Below are positions 44,770 to 57,836 of a stretch of 64,000 bases of DNA, piece after piece. The DNA is taken from NCBI GenBank assembly GCA_037127255.1, contig JBANSL010000018.1:18821175-18885174 (forward strand), given 5' to 3'. Source of the stretch: Persicaria tinctoria (Eukaryota; Streptophyta; Magnoliopsida; Caryophyllales; Polygonaceae). Below the pieces are notes generated by a model that had not been told where the DNA came from, did no database searches, and worked only from the letters and a program-made list of their open reading frames with translations. The position numbers and the translations under genes are program-made. How positions within the stretch are numbered: position 1 is the first letter of the stretch; the number at the start of each line of letters is the position of its first letter.

Positions 44770-45786
44770 GGGAAAATTGTAAAAAATAGCCTAATCTTTA
44801 GGGGTCGTTGCACTCAATAGCATGAACTATAAAAAAAATGTAAAAATTAGCCTCAAGTATTTACATAGTTGCAGAAAATAGCCTCAAGCTACGTTCAAAT
44901 TCAAATAATAAAAAAAAACTACCTTTGAGGATTGAGCTATAAATTTTGTAAATAAATAATTTTTTGTATAAATTCATTGTTATTAGCTTAAATAAATTTT
45001 TTATGTAAATTTTTTCTCATTAAGTCATTATTAGCTAAATTCATCATTGAATTAATTATAAAAACTACCTTATACCATATAAATTTTATAAATAAATAAT
45101 TTTAAAAAAAAAAAGACTACTAAAAAAATATCACAAGATCTTTATTTCTCTTAATAAAAATTATTTTATCTTCATCCCACAATTTGTTCAAAGCTTAAAT
45201 AAAAACCATTGCGGCTGAATATATAATGTATACACACTTTTTTCTTCAATAGATAACAAACTGTCCTAATTGTTAGGTTTAAAACAATATATATAATGCA
45301 TGCGTAATTGCTTTGTTGTGCTAGTTTAGCTCAAAAGATCACCCGAAATCGCTTATTAGATCAATTGTGAGTAGAAGCTTAAGTATTTATTGACTTTTAA
45401 TGACATGTAAATAGTCTAATTAATTTTTTAAAATAATAAATTAATTTATATTTATATTTTTTCATATAGTTTTTATAATTACTTCAGTTATGAGTTTAGA
45501 TAATAACAATTAAGTGTAACATTTTTTTATATAAGAAGTGATGATGTTTTTAAATAAAAAATATTTTGGAGAAATTTTGTAATAAATTTGAATTTGAAGG
45601 CAAATAAAGGCTATTTTTTATAATTAATTTGAATTTAAAGTTCATTATTTGAATTTGAATGTAGGTTGAGGCCATTTTCTACAACCAAGTAAATACTTGA
45701 CGCTACTTTCTGCATTTTTTTTTTTATAGTTTAGGCTATTACACGCAACAACCCCTAAAGCTCGGGCTATTTTTTACAATTTTCCC
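44770..45786. mobile_element. long-TIR foldback element with 9-bp duplication (Mutator-like)
   Basis: Both ends begin GGGAAAATTGTAAAAAATAG and the inverted arms stay alignable for about 140 bp. A perfect AATTAATTA duplication flanks it (44761-44769 and 45787-45795). 1017 bp, no ORF. The terminal GGGAAAATT resembles the element at 5117-5808, but the arms differ. Confidence 0.87.
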
Positions 45787-46004
45787 AATTAATTATATTA
45801 AGTTTATAAGATAATTATAAACTTAACACAATATTGGGTGTTTGATTTTTACAATCTATGTAATATTTTATTTTAAATTCATACTATTTGAAATACATAC
45901 GGTACAATTTAGTTAAACAAACACTTTAAAAATGAGTATACTTATAAGCATAATGCATTGGAAATCCAAACATACCATAGATCTACAAGGTTGTTTTTGC
46001 AGTA

Positions 46005-46245
46005 CTTCTTTCATTTGATAAAAATATGTCATTTTAAAGTATTAATTTTATTAAAAAAATAATTATTTTAAGTATTTTGGGCTCTACTTTACAAAAATGT
46101 CCTTATAATAGTTATTATAATGTTATTTATAGTTTTTTAATAAAGTAAAAAAGTAGTAAATGAGAGTATAATCATAAACATCTTCATAGATTTCTTTATA
46201 ATTTATAAAAGAAGTTAAAATAACATGTTTAATGAACCGATAGAG
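46005..46245. mobile_element. diverged Stowaway MITE (241 bp)
   Basis: Left CTTCTTTCATTTGATAAAAAT, right inverted CTCTATCGGTTCATTAAACAT, TA at both sides (46003, 46246). Older than its neighbours by terminal divergence. Confidence 0.6.
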
Positions 46246-46551
46246 TAAGAGTTACGAAGACATTATGTCCGAAGATTTGATTTATTAATATATTAATTAG
46301 GATTAAGCAAATTATGTTTGTACGTCGGGTTGGATTATAAAATCATGATCGTACATCACAAGAGAGAATCAAAGGAGACTTGGTAAAAATCATCCAATCT
46401 GAAATTAAAAACAAATAAAAGCGCACAAATCGAAAATCCACTTGAATTTTTATAAAAATGTATGAAAGCTCCGCTACCTTAACTTTATCTAAAAATTAAA
46501 GTTCAATATTTTCCTATCAATTTAGTTCATATCCAACTTGTTAAAAGTTCA

Positions 46552-48667
46552 CTAAATAATGAGTTTCTCCATGTGATCCCGAACACGACACTTAGCAACC
46601 AAAGGCTCGGCTTTAGGCATGGTGAGTCCTTTATCTTCCTTCATGTCAACCAACTCTTCCCCGAGCCTCTCCCACTTGAAGCACTGCAACATCGAACCTA
46701 ATGCCAAGCCCACCATACGCACAGCCAGGCCTTCACCCGGGCACGCCCTCCTCCCCGACCCAAATGGCATCATCTTGTACCCAACCCTATCGCCTCCTAC
46801 TCCTTCAAACCTCTCCGGCTTGAACTTCCTTGGCTCGTCCCACAACTTCGGGTCATTGTGGATGGCCCACACGTTGATCATTAGCGTGGTGCCACGTGGG
46901 ACCTTGTACCCTCCCACAATACACTCGTCGGAGGACTCGTGTGGCACCAAAAGTGGGGCCGCTGGGTACATTCGAAGCGTCTCGTTTATGATGCAGTGGA
47001 GAAAAGGTAAGTGGTTTAAGTCCGATTCGTTGATGAGTCGCTCGTAGCCAACTTGGGCGTCGATTTCGGCCTGGATCTTCTTTAGGATTGTTGGATTGTT
47101 TAGTAGAAGCGACATTGCCCATTCCATTGTCGTAGCTGATGTTTCAGTACCCGCTCCCAAGATTATCTAATTAAAGAACACAAGATTGATACTCAATATA
47201 ATTAGATTTGCGATTGGTTTATAAGTGGTTAAAGCCTTACTCGTGTCATGAAGAGTTTTAGAGAGACAAATCGAGCTTACCAATACCATGCCCTTGATGA
47301 TGTCTTCAGTGTAGAACTCAGGATCTTTCTTCTGTAGTTCGAGCAACACTTCGATCATGGTCTTACGATCAATACCGCCAATTCTCGATCCAATAGCTTG
47401 ACTTGACTCCGCTTGTCTTTGCTGGTCCACCAAATCTTGGAAGAACGCATCCAACTTTTTGAACTGCTCTCGAAAAACCTTCTCCAACCTGATTGTGAGC
47501 CCTAAGGTTCTCAACACCGGGAAGAAATCTCCGGGCGTAAATGCTCCATCGCCATCGTTTTTGAACAAGTCTTTGAACCTCCTTCCTTCCTCTGATTCCA
47601 CGCTCTCCCCGTAGAATCGTCTCCCCATCACCATCCTCATCATCACATTGCTGGTAGTCTCGAAAAATAAACCCTTCATATTCACCCGATCGTCACCGGA
47701 AGCCATCGCCGAAAGGTGGACACGACGGAGCATTAACTAAAGACACATTTGGAAGGTACATACCACACAAGTAAGATCATTAATTTTAGTTGGGATTCCA
47801 TCCCACATCAGTTTGATTGAACAAAAATACAACATAATATAAGGGTGGGGTGAGGATATATCTTGATCAACTTATGACATAAAAACAAAATAAATCCAAA
47901 ATTTGCACAAATTTCAACTCTAAACTTGTATTTGTTCCTAAATTTAAGTCGATTTTGCACAAATTTTAATAAATCATTCAACTAACTTTTTTCATCAATT
48001 TTTTTTGTTTTTTTTTAATTTCGAGACAGATTGAGTATTAAATTTCCAAATCGGTAGCAACACTAAATAAATGTTACATCTAGTATACTAATTCAATTAT
48101 TTTTTTAAAAAAAAGTATTTTTAAACTTAAAATTAAAATCAATTAATGGGCCACATAATTTAGATATGAGAAGAAAAAAAACTTAAAAAAAGAAGCAAAA
48201 CTAATCATCGAAAATACCTTAATCTCATCAGCACGGATTTGGGAAAGTAGGTTGATGCGGTGAGAGGAGAGAACTTCGGTGGTGGCGATGCGGCGGAGGT
48301 TGCGCCATAGCTCACCATACGGGGCCCACAGGATGTTAGTAAAGTTGTAACCAAAGAGGTCGCCACCGAGGAGGCGGGGGCGGTTGGCAAAGACGACGTC
48401 GTTTTTGGAGAGACAGTCCTCGGCTGCTGAGGGGGAGGAGACGACGAGGATGCGTCGGCATCCGAGGCGGAGAAGTATGACCGGGCCGTAGCGGGCCGAG
48501 AGGGCCTCTAAGGTGCGGTGGATGGGGGCCTTGAAGAGGTGGAAGTGGCCGAGGATGGGGATGGATGGGAACGGAGTTGGTGGCAGTCTTTGGAGTCTAT
48601 GGAGGAAATGTTTGGTAATTATGTATAAGATTATCAAAGCTAAAATGGATATGAGGAGCTCCTCCAT
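46552..48667 (-). CDS. cytochrome P450, CYP81-type (gene B), three exons, intact
   Basis: An ER-anchored haem-thiolate monooxygenase. Exons 48667-48218, 47736-47281, 47166-46552, phase-0 GT/AG introns of 481 and 114 bp; 506 residues. Seen: membrane anchor (LLISILALIILYII), hinge LPPTPFPSIPILGH, WxxxR-type WRNLRR, I-helix AGTETS (about 307-312), ETLR (about 364-367), PERF (about 419-422) and haem loop [10 protein letters not shown] with Cys about 444. The I-helix Glu (AGTETS) replaces the more usual Asp. No stops or missing motifs. The start MEELL is supported by the TATA box 78 bp upstream. It is a close paralogue of gene A in the same orientation, so a tandem pair later spread apart by transposons. 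Substrate unknown. Confidence 0.93.
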
Positions 48668-48744
48668 TACGGAGATTAATCACTTTAATTTGGATTGATT
48701 TGCTCAATTTGGATTGTGTTTAATTGAAAATTTTGTTGTTCAAG

Positions 48745-48752
48745 TATTTATA
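48745..48752 (-). promoter_or_regulatory. TATA box of P450 gene B
   Basis: TATAAATA on the minus strand, 78 bp before the ATG, giving a leader of about 45-50 nt. Confidence 0.6.
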
Positions 48753-48759
48753 GGACAAA

Positions 48760-49107
48760 AAGTGAGTGTCAAATTTTAATAGATTTGATTACTCTGGATT
48801 AATTATTTAGGTCAAAAGATGGAAAGCTGAAGGATGCATCCGTCGAAAGACTTAAAGAAGTTGCAATTTGATTTGAATACATACATGCTGAATTGCTGAT
48901 GCTGGTCATTTAAATTTCAGAGATATGATGTCACAAGATGGAAAAATCCAAGTTAATGAGTGGAGACGACAGGGTTTTCTAGAGGAGGTTGAAGTCTTTA
49001 CTTGGGATATTTTGGTATGAATCGTGTCCCGCAAGGTGATTGTTCTGTTGTGAGTTGTGACCATGTATATAAGATATGAAAGTGATGGAATTACAGAGAA
49101 CAATATA
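48760..49107. other. upstream of P450 gene B
   Basis: AT-rich promoter-side sequence without recognised elements; no ORF. Confidence 0.4.
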
Positions 49108-49330
49108 CTACGTCCGTCCAAAAATACATAAGCTTTACTATTCACGCACATTTTTTTAAGAAGGTAAAAACTATATAAAATATTAACTTTTTTATTAATA
49201 ATTATAAACTTATTGATAATAAGTTTGTAATTATTAAAAAAAATTAATAAAAAAAATATTTTATATAGTTTTTAACTCCTAAAAAACGTGCATAAATAGT
49301 AAAAGCCCATGTATTTTTAGACGGAGGGAG
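49108..49330. mobile_element. Stowaway MITE (223 bp)
   Basis: Ends CTACGTCCGTCCAAAAATACAT and inverted CTCCCTCCGTCTAAAAATACAT; TA at 49106 and 49331. Interior resembles the copy at 32139. Confidence 0.9.
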
Positions 49331-49688
49331 TATTTAACAAATCTAGAAGAACAATCTTGAGCACACAATGGTTTTAATTAGCATTAGAAAGAGTAGTCTA
49401 CCAAGTTATATAAAAGACTCGGATTCCTTATATAATCAATATGATATGTTGATTTCAAGTCTTCCACAATATTAAAGAGTTTGTATTGTAAGTCACACGA
49501 TAAAAATTACAAATTTGTTGAGTGAGGAGTGAGGACATACTAATATCAAATGATCCCAGGGAGTCAGCCTTCAAATATACGCCAATGAGGCAATGACCAC
49601 AAACGTTTAATACCTTAAGGATACCACAAAACTAAACATGCTAAATATCACTTCTTTCACCAATTGCGAAAGGCCTTCAAATGAATAT

Positions 49689-50588
49689 GGCCTAGAGAAC
49701 ATGGGCCGGCTTGGCCCGGGCCTTTGTAAAAACATTGGCCCATTATAGTAGGTGTGACTTGGGTTAAGATCCGGTTTTTTTTGGACCAACTACCTTGTCC
49801 AACCCCACTTATATGGGCGGACCGGGTAGCCCATTAAAAGTTTGTGAAATGTTTTTTAATTTTTAATTTTTGTGTTTGATCCTAAACTTTACAATATGTG
49901 CTAAGTATCTCAAAATATTGAAATTTTATACAAAACAAAGGTACACAAGTTGCACAACTTTAAAATCAAGCCATAAATCTTTAGTGTAGGTTCATTTCAA
50001 TGAGAAAAATCTCGAAAATAATTTATTTAATAATATTGCATTCCTTACTTTATATGTGATTTGAATATTATTAGTCATTTAGTATTACTAAAGTACTACG
50101 TATGAATATAAATTATACTCCCTCCGTCCAATAATACATGGGTTTTTAGAGGTAAATTTTTGTCCAACAATATATGGACTTTTATGTTTTCTAGGTAGGA
50201 AGTTGTAATGATTTGTATTGGTTTGTGTGTTGTTGACTTTTTAAAATAATTTGATTGGTTAAAATGTGTAGTGGGTGTTTAAACATAATAAAGTTTATGA
50301 AAAAGTTAGTGTAATTATGATGTTTTTTTTTAAAAGTAAAGTGTTTTATTAAAACTTGTTCAAAAGTCTTACAAGCCCATGTATTTTAGGACGGATGGAG
50401 TATAATCAATAAGTATATATCTAGTATTTTGCTACAATTCCATATAAATAATATATATATATATGGGCAGGTCGGGCCGGTAGGCCCGCTTGGGCTTGAT
50501 CCTTGGGCCAATTGTCTTTCCCTAACCCGTAAATTTAGCCAAGCTGGTTGGACGGACCGGACGGGTTGACCCATGTTTACTTAGGTCT
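49689..50588. mobile_element. possible hAT-like MITE rich in GGGCC motifs, split by a Stowaway
   Basis: CCTAGAGAACATGGGCCGGC at the left and, inverted, CCTAAGTAAACATGGGTCAAC at the right look like diverged terminal repeats. GGCCC/GGGCC motifs cluster at both ends. No 8-bp target duplication was found, so the class is a guess. Confidence 0.35.
50118..50400. mobile_element. Stowaway MITE (283 bp)
   Basis: Ends CTCCCTCCGTCCAATAATACAT and inverted CTCCATCCGTCCTAAAATACAT; TA at 50116 and 50401. The left end keeps the canonical motif. Confidence 0.9.
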
Positions 50589-50600
50589 ATTACACTCCTT

Positions 50601-51138
50601 CAACACCACTAATGCCAATGCCAATTAATAACAGCCTCTTGAAGCATTCAAATATTGTTTGCCCCATCACCAATACCAGCCTTGTGTTTGAGGGAAGAAC
50701 ACCAACAAATGACACAATCCAACCACTGACCCACAAGATCTAAGAAAGTTACTTTCTTAAATATATATGTGTGTATCTAGCTTAAAGGTAAGGGATTTAC
50801 CATTAACTATCAAACTAAACTTGGAGCTTCGGTTGCTTGAGGCAATTTGGGACAACCAGCAAATGAAACAAAGCATATAGATAGCTGGAAGTATATTATC
50901 AGGAGGTCCATATAAGCTCGATCAGCACCCGTTAGGGTTGGTATCTTCCTTGCATTTGCATATAACACACCGGGCACTTGTATCATGTCCAACAACCATT
51001 TTTACAGTAATAAGTTCATCATCCTCTTTCTCTACATGCATAAAAAAAAATTAAAGAAAAACATCCTCAAGACTTGGAAAGATTTAGATGAAACAAAATC
51101 CTTAATTGTTTCATTAGTAAAGCAAAAAAAAAAACATT
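50601..51138. other. intergenic, nothing recognised
   Basis: AT-rich sequence between MITEs and the Mutator-like element; no supported ORF. Confidence 0.4.
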
Positions 51139-51160
51139 TCGGCTATATACACTGCAAATC

Positions 51161-51430
51161 CACACGTCCTTAAAGACATGCATGCACGTCCTTGAAAACG
51201 TGCTTGCACCTCCTTAAGGACGTGCAAGTGGGTTTACAACCACCCGAGCCCGGACGTGCAAGCACGTTTTTATTTTTTTTTTTAAAAACGTGTTGCACGT
51301 ACTTAAGGACGTGCAAGTGGGTTTACAGCCACCCGAGCCCGGACGTGCAAGCATGTTTTTATTTTTTAAAAAAAACGTGCTTGCACGTCCTCAGGGACGT
51401 GCAAGCCCGTCCCTTAAAGACGAAGCGGAC
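51161..51430. repeat. left subterminal array of palindromic GGACGTGCAAG units
   Basis: About ten CACGTCC/GGACGTG half-sites, several as the palindrome-like CCTTAAGGACGTGCAAG. A unit of about 83 bp (CTTAAGGACGTGCAAGTGGG ... CCCGAGCCCGGACGTGCAAG) is present twice in tandem (about 51211 and 51300). Confidence 0.85.
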
Positions 51431-51524
51431 GTGCTTCGTCTTCCCACTTCCAATCCTACTAGAGAAAGAGAGAAAGAGAGAAAGAGAGAGCGGCGACCGA
51501 GCGAGATCTTGCCGGAGAGAGAGC

Positions 51525-51527
<3 letters not shown>

Positions 51528-51608
<81 letters not shown>
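51528..51608. repeat. (GA)n microsatellite
   Basis: About 40 uninterrupted GA units in the leader of the cargo gene, 15 bp before its probable ATG. Confidence 0.95.
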
Positions 51609-51611
<3 letters not shown>

Positions 51612-51622
51612 CAGTGAGAGAG

Positions 51623-54410
51623 ATGGAGACGGAAAGAGAGGGAGAGATCGAGGCGGCGGTGGCGGCGATGGAGGCGGCCAGGGAGGTGGGTGGTGGTGTG
51701 ACGCCGATGGAGGCGGAGGGTGGTGGTGGGGGTGGAGCATCGGGGGAGGCGGTGGAGGTGGAGCCGGTGGCTGAGGACGGTGGTGGTGGGGCGGTGCTGG
51801 TGGAGGCGGGGGCTGAGGAGGGAGGTGGTGGGGCGGTGCCGGTGGAGGCGGTCGCTGAGGAGGGTGGTGGTGGTGGATCCGCACCGGCTGCTGCGGCGTC
51901 TAGTGGTGGTGGAGTAGTGGCGGAGGTGGAGGATCCAATATTACCGCCGCGGAAGCGGCGGACGATTGAGGTGTCTCCAGTTCCGACCCCACCGGTATGT
52001 TATTTGAATTACTTATTTTGTTTGATTTATTTTTATAGTTTTAAAATATAATTTGATAGATTATAATATAGTTTTATAATATAAGTTGATAGAATATAAT
52101 TGATAATATATAGTGTTTATGATTTGTTATGTTTATAATATATAGTTTGATAGAAAAGAATATAGTTTTAAAATAAAAACATTAAAATATATTAAAATAC
52201 ATCAAAAGACATTAGAATAAATTAAAATAAAAACATTAAAATATATTAAAATATATTAAAATACATAAAAATAAATAGTATATATATTAAAATACATAGA
52301 AAAAAATTGAAAGACAATAAAAAACATTAAAATATATTACAATACATCAAAAGGCATTAGAATAAATTAAAATAAAAACATTAAAATATATTAAAATACA
52401 TAAACATAAGTTAATATTGAAAGACAATAAAAAACATTCACGGCCATGAAAAGACATTAAAACATTAAAACATATTTAATTAACATTAAAATATAATAAA
52501 ATACATTAAAACATATTAAAATATATTAAAATACATCAAAAGACATTAGAATAACATTAAAATACATTAAAATATATTGAAAAGACATTAATAGCCAACT
52601 GGATCATAATAACAGGCAGGGAGGCTCATGAGGGGGGATGGTACCCTCCGGCCTGTTAGGTTCGGCGACCGGGCAGCGGTCAGCCAGATACCAGAGGATA
52701 TGGTACCCCGCCATCAGACAGCCATAATTGATGATCTGCTTGCGTCTGCAGAGAGCTTACAGCAGTCGATGGGGACCCCCCTGGCCAATGAGCACGACAG
52801 CTTCTGGAAGGGTCTGCCAGCTTAGGATCCTTTTGGCGATGTGACGATGGGGCTGCAACCTTCCTTGGAGACCGGTGATGTGTTGAGCAGCTGCATTACT
52901 GACATAGTCGTTGGTCGACGGGCCGACATGGGTAGACCGCCTAGTCATGTACCACCTACCATCCCGGAGGCATCTACTTCAGCCGTTCAGGAGGCTTCTA
53001 CTTCAGCCGTTCCAGAGGCTTCTACTTCAGCCGTTCCAGAGGCTTCTACATCCGGCACCCACGACGCCGAGCCTTCGACCTCCCCCACACCAGCGGCGAT
53101 CTCCTTGGCATCTGCGGATGATGTGATCCCTGACGTCGTTGAGGAGGCTGGCGACGGACATGAGGGGCAGGCTGAGGCCCAGGGGGGCCCACAGGTGGAG
53201 CCCGAGCCCATCCCTGCGCAGGCTGCCGCACCGGCTGTGCAGGTCGACCCTTTCTTACCGCCGGGAGAGCTGCTTGTGTCTTACAGGCATCAACGCGCGT
53301 ATAAGGTGTAGAGGGATCCTACTGTGGAGCTGCCGCTGTTGAAGTTCCACCACCGGGCGACTCACCTGCAGCCTTTCGACCGCTACACATTTGAGGGGCC
53401 AGGGACCTGGGTGCAGGATCTTACCCCATCGGGCATCCCGCAACTGAGGTCCCTCCACTGGGAGTGTGTGGACGAGTTTACCTGCACAGCCTTCCTGGAG
53501 CATTGGCACCCGGAGACCAGCTCCTTCCACTTTCCATGGGGCGAGATGACCATCACGCTGCACGACGTTGCCTGCCTCATGGGACTTCCGATGGAGGGTC
53601 TGTCGTGTACGTCACATCTGGCCGCATGCGCGTTGATCCCCACCATCGCTGATTACTACCAGCTCACCCAGCAGGCCCCGAAGGCATACAGACATGCTGT
53701 CGATTTTCTAGTGACTTGGTTGACTGCCCTGTGGCAGCAGAGACACGGGGCGCTCATCGACCCCGCCCCCGCTGATGACCCAGAGGCTGCGGCTGCGCAT
53801 GTATGTGGGAGGGGGGCTACCCCAGGATGACCCTGAGCAGCGTCGGTTTCTCCACATAGGGTACCTGGCCATCGCTCTCGCCGCGACTCTGTTTGTGGAC
53901 AAGTCGTAGAGCTGGATCCCATGGAGGATCTTCGGCCTTATTTGGGACATCCCGCGTACGGCCACCCTTGCATGGGCTGCAGGTGCCCTCACATGTATGT
54001 ACAGGGGCCTAGGCGAGGCTACCCGAGCAAGTGCGAAGGGTATAGATAGATGCACGCCGATTGTATAGGTACGAGCCCGTTGAATTAGAGTTTTAGTTTA
54101 TAAATATTTATATTATATGCTAACGACATTCTTTTTTGTGTCAAGGCTTGGATATGGGCGTACTTCCCTCGCTTCCAAGGTGATTTCTCCAGCGATCCGG
54201 GTAGGAAGGATGACCCGCGCTTCTACGCGAATTTCATCGATTCGAAGGCGCCACAACGCATGAAGGACGACGCGAAGCTGAAGAAGGTGCGGAAGATGCG
54301 GGACGAGGTGGACCGTCTTACCGTCGCCGATGTATGTATTCGAGACTCTATCTATATGACATATATTTCTTAACTGTGAATTACGTCTGATTTTTTTAAT
54401 TATAGGTGGA
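51623..54410 (+). pseudogene. plant mobile domain (PMD, MAIN-like) gene, four TAG stops and a frameshift
   Basis: Exon 1 51623-51994 starts METEREGEIE, is Gly/Glu-rich and ends PPRKRRTIEVSPVPTPP. Exon 2 from 52616 runs in one frame to 53830, with a linker of four EASTSAV(P/Q) repeats (52967-53050) and the PMD core: LLKFHHRATHLQPFDRY, HWHPETSSFHFPWGEMTITL, DVACLMGLPMEG. After a frameshift near 53795 it continues IALAATLFVDKS and WAAGALTCMYRGL to 54068. Exon 54146-54331 reads AWIWAYFPRF ... DEVDRLTVAD, and the next exon begins VEWMPFGG at 54406. Stops TAG at 52823, 53309, 53907 and 54066. PMD proteins act in silencing and development when host genes and are common as transposon cargo. Confidence 0.8.
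52160..52590. repeat. AT-rich minisatellite in the PMD intron
   Basis: CATTAAAATATATTAAAATA and AAAAGACATTAGAATAA units recur irregularly about ten times within intron 1 of the cargo gene. Confidence 0.7.
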
Positions 54411-55237
54411 GTGGATGCCCTTTGGGGGTTGTTCGAATCGAGGTCGGAGGAATCATTCAATCGACGTCGTTGGGCGCTACACGCTGCATGGCACCCATTC
54501 CCAGGTGTGGCGGCGTATTTAGAGGCGGTGTGGCTTCCATACAACAGGAGCATTGTACGATGCTATGTAGATAATGTCTTCCATCTCGGCACCCGCACGA
54601 CAAACATGTACAACCTTACTTCAAATCTCCCATTATAATATGATATAACATCGAATATTTAGTGGTATGCACTTCAATGTGTACAGAGTTGAGGGTCAAC
54701 ACAAGGTTCTGAAGGAGGCACTGCACTCATCGACTGGTGACTTTCGCATCGTGATCGATGCAATCCATAGAGTCAACGATTGTCAACTGCATGAGCTGCA
54801 AACTGCTTTGGAGATCGACCGCTTCAAATGGCCAACAACAGCGTATAAAGTCACCCTTTTCGATGAGGTAAAGACTTTAATCTCCAAAAAGTGTTTCGAT
54901 TATCTGTACAAGATGTGGCAGGATGTCGTGAACCAAAAGGTTCCTCCTGTATCCACGGACCGACATTGGAGGGTTTGTTACGGGATCCCTTGTGTCCATG
55001 AGATTCAGGCATACGTCAACTTCGGTACTCCGATACCCGCCGAGGACATCCACCCGTTCTGGATGGATTTGTCATGGGCTGACATCGACGACACCCCACT
55101 GCCGTATGAGCTGTCATCTTCATACACGGCTTCCAACGATGTATGCGACAATGACCTGCACCCACCCTCATCTGCAAGCGTCCGAAGGAACGTGAGGCCG
55201 GCCTCGGGGGTCGAGGAATGCCTGCAGAACCAACCCG

Positions 55238-56168
<931 letters not shown>

Positions 56169-56372
56169 ATTTTATTTCACCAGTTTATTAAAATTATGAA
56201 TGTAAACCTTTTTTTCCGTTCCTTGTAACGTTATTCACATATTATCCGAATGAAAACCTTAACCATTATTGTTTTCTATTTAATTTGACTCTAAATCCTT
56301 CAACTCCACTAGCTAAACACTTCAATTTTTTCAATTAACATTACAAAACCTTCGGAAAACCTAAACCCCATA

Positions 56373-56400
56373 CCCTAAACCCTAAACCCTAAACCCTAAA
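56373..56400. repeat. interstitial telomere-like (CCCTAAA)4
   Basis: Four perfect CCCTAAA heptamers just inside the right subterminal array of the Mutator-like element. Probably a simple repeat rather than a chromosome-end relic. Confidence 0.9.
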
Positions 56401-56403
56401 CGC

Positions 56404-56502
56404 GAAGGACGTGCAAGCACGTTGTTAAGGACGTGCAAGTGTTTGCTAGTGGATGTGCACAGTCCCAGACTTGCACGTCCTTAAGAACGTGCAAATTCTT
56501 AA
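56404..56502. repeat. right subterminal array of GGACGTGCAAG units
   Basis: GAAGGACGTGCAAGCACG, TTAAGGACGTGCAAG and inverted CTTGCACGTCCTTAAG, matching the left array at 51161-51430. Confidence 0.85.
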
Positions 56503-56847
56503 TCGTCATTTACGGTGTATATATCAACACAACAAAAAAAGGGGTTGCATCATGCTAAATTTTTTATAGTTATCTACTTATCTTTCTCCACAACATCCTA
56601 GTTTGCATAGTTCTTCTCACCATCCTCTTTCATGAAGTAAATGTCAAGACTAGTAAAAGTTGAGGAGCATGAGGCAATTCAATCTTCTTCGAAAGAAATT
56701 TATATTGAAAATAGTAGATAGTGTAATTTGTAGGTATGAAAATATATGGCAAATATTTATTGTAACTTATAAGAGTTTACTTTTATATTAGAGTACCTCT
56801 ACTTAGCGGTATTCTAATGAGCAAATCCAAATACCAAATCCGAAATA

Positions 56848-57079
56848 CTCTATTTTAAAATACTTGTTGTTTTAGTTTGAACACGTTTTTTAAGAACGAT
56901 AAAAACTATATAAAATATAAATGATTTTATTAATTTATAAAAATAATTTCATACTTAATATAATTATTTATAAAATTATAAAAAAAATTATGAAAAAAAA
57001 TTAATATTTTATAGATTTTTTTACTTCTAAAAAAGCGTGTCAAAAAAATAAAAGGACAAATATTTTAAGACGGAGGTAG
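56848..57079. mobile_element. Stowaway MITE (232 bp)
   Basis: Ends CTCTATTTTAAAATACTTG and inverted CTACCTCCGTCTTAAAATATT; TA at 56846 and 57080. A nearby non-MITE segment (TAGTAGATAGTGTAATTTGTAG) occurs before and after it (56714 and 57079). Confidence 0.8.
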
Positions 57080-57081
57080 TA

Positions 57082-57836
57082 GTAGATAGTGTAATTTGTA
57101 GCTATTAAAATATGGCAAATAAAGATGAGATTTGACCACATTGAATCACAAGTTCAATGAGTACCGGGGCATAGACTGCATTTGCAGCCAACTACTTTGT
57201 CAATTAAAAGTGAGCTGCATAAATTTTAATGCATAAATAGAGGAGACGGATAAGATGAGACTGAGAAGAGAAAATAGACAACAATAAATAGGCATAGAGA
57301 CAGAAGAACAGTTTGAAAAAAAAAAACCCATAAGACTATCAAAGGAGAACAAATCATAGTCGTCGATCCACACAGAGCGGCAAAGGTGATACAATAGGTT
57401 ATTATTAGTGATCCTACATTGTGGAACCCCATTAATAAATATGATCCTTTGATTAGAGATGATTTCAAGAAATATTATAATTTTAAGGGTTCTTATCAAC
57501 CTATGTCATATGATTTCCCACAATGTTTATTTGGAACTTACCTTCTCTACCCCCTCCCCGAAAAATCTTAGATCCACCACTCTTGGCGACGACTTGCGAT
57601 GGAGGTTAAGGTAGTGGATGGAACTAATAAATGAGGCGGCTAAAGTGATGACTAGAAGCCCTGAAAGATGGTAGCTAATGAGGGCGGTGGCCATTGGAGG
57701 TGACGGTGTAAGGTCCGAGGCAGTGAAAAACGCCTAATCGAGAGTGTTTTTAGGTTAGCCACATTATAGTCAGGCTGGTCATCAGTGCAGTTTTTATTGT
57801 CCACTATGTCTTGAATATTTTTTATTTTTTTATAAA
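57082..57836. other. intergenic, nothing recognised
   Basis: AT-rich with open frames of low complexity on the minus strand (57226-57499) that look accidental. Confidence 0.4.

Noticed and set aside
51192..51617. ORF with a long RERERE tail
   Set aside because: Produced by the (GA)n microsatellite and the subterminal repeats; the cargo gene more plausibly starts at 51623.
51459..51884. Proline/histidine-rich minus-strand ORF
   Set aside because: Antisense of the Gly/Glu-rich PMD first exon and the GA repeat.
56373..56400. True telomere relic or chromosome fusion point
   Set aside because: Only four CCCTAAA units, inside transposon sequence.
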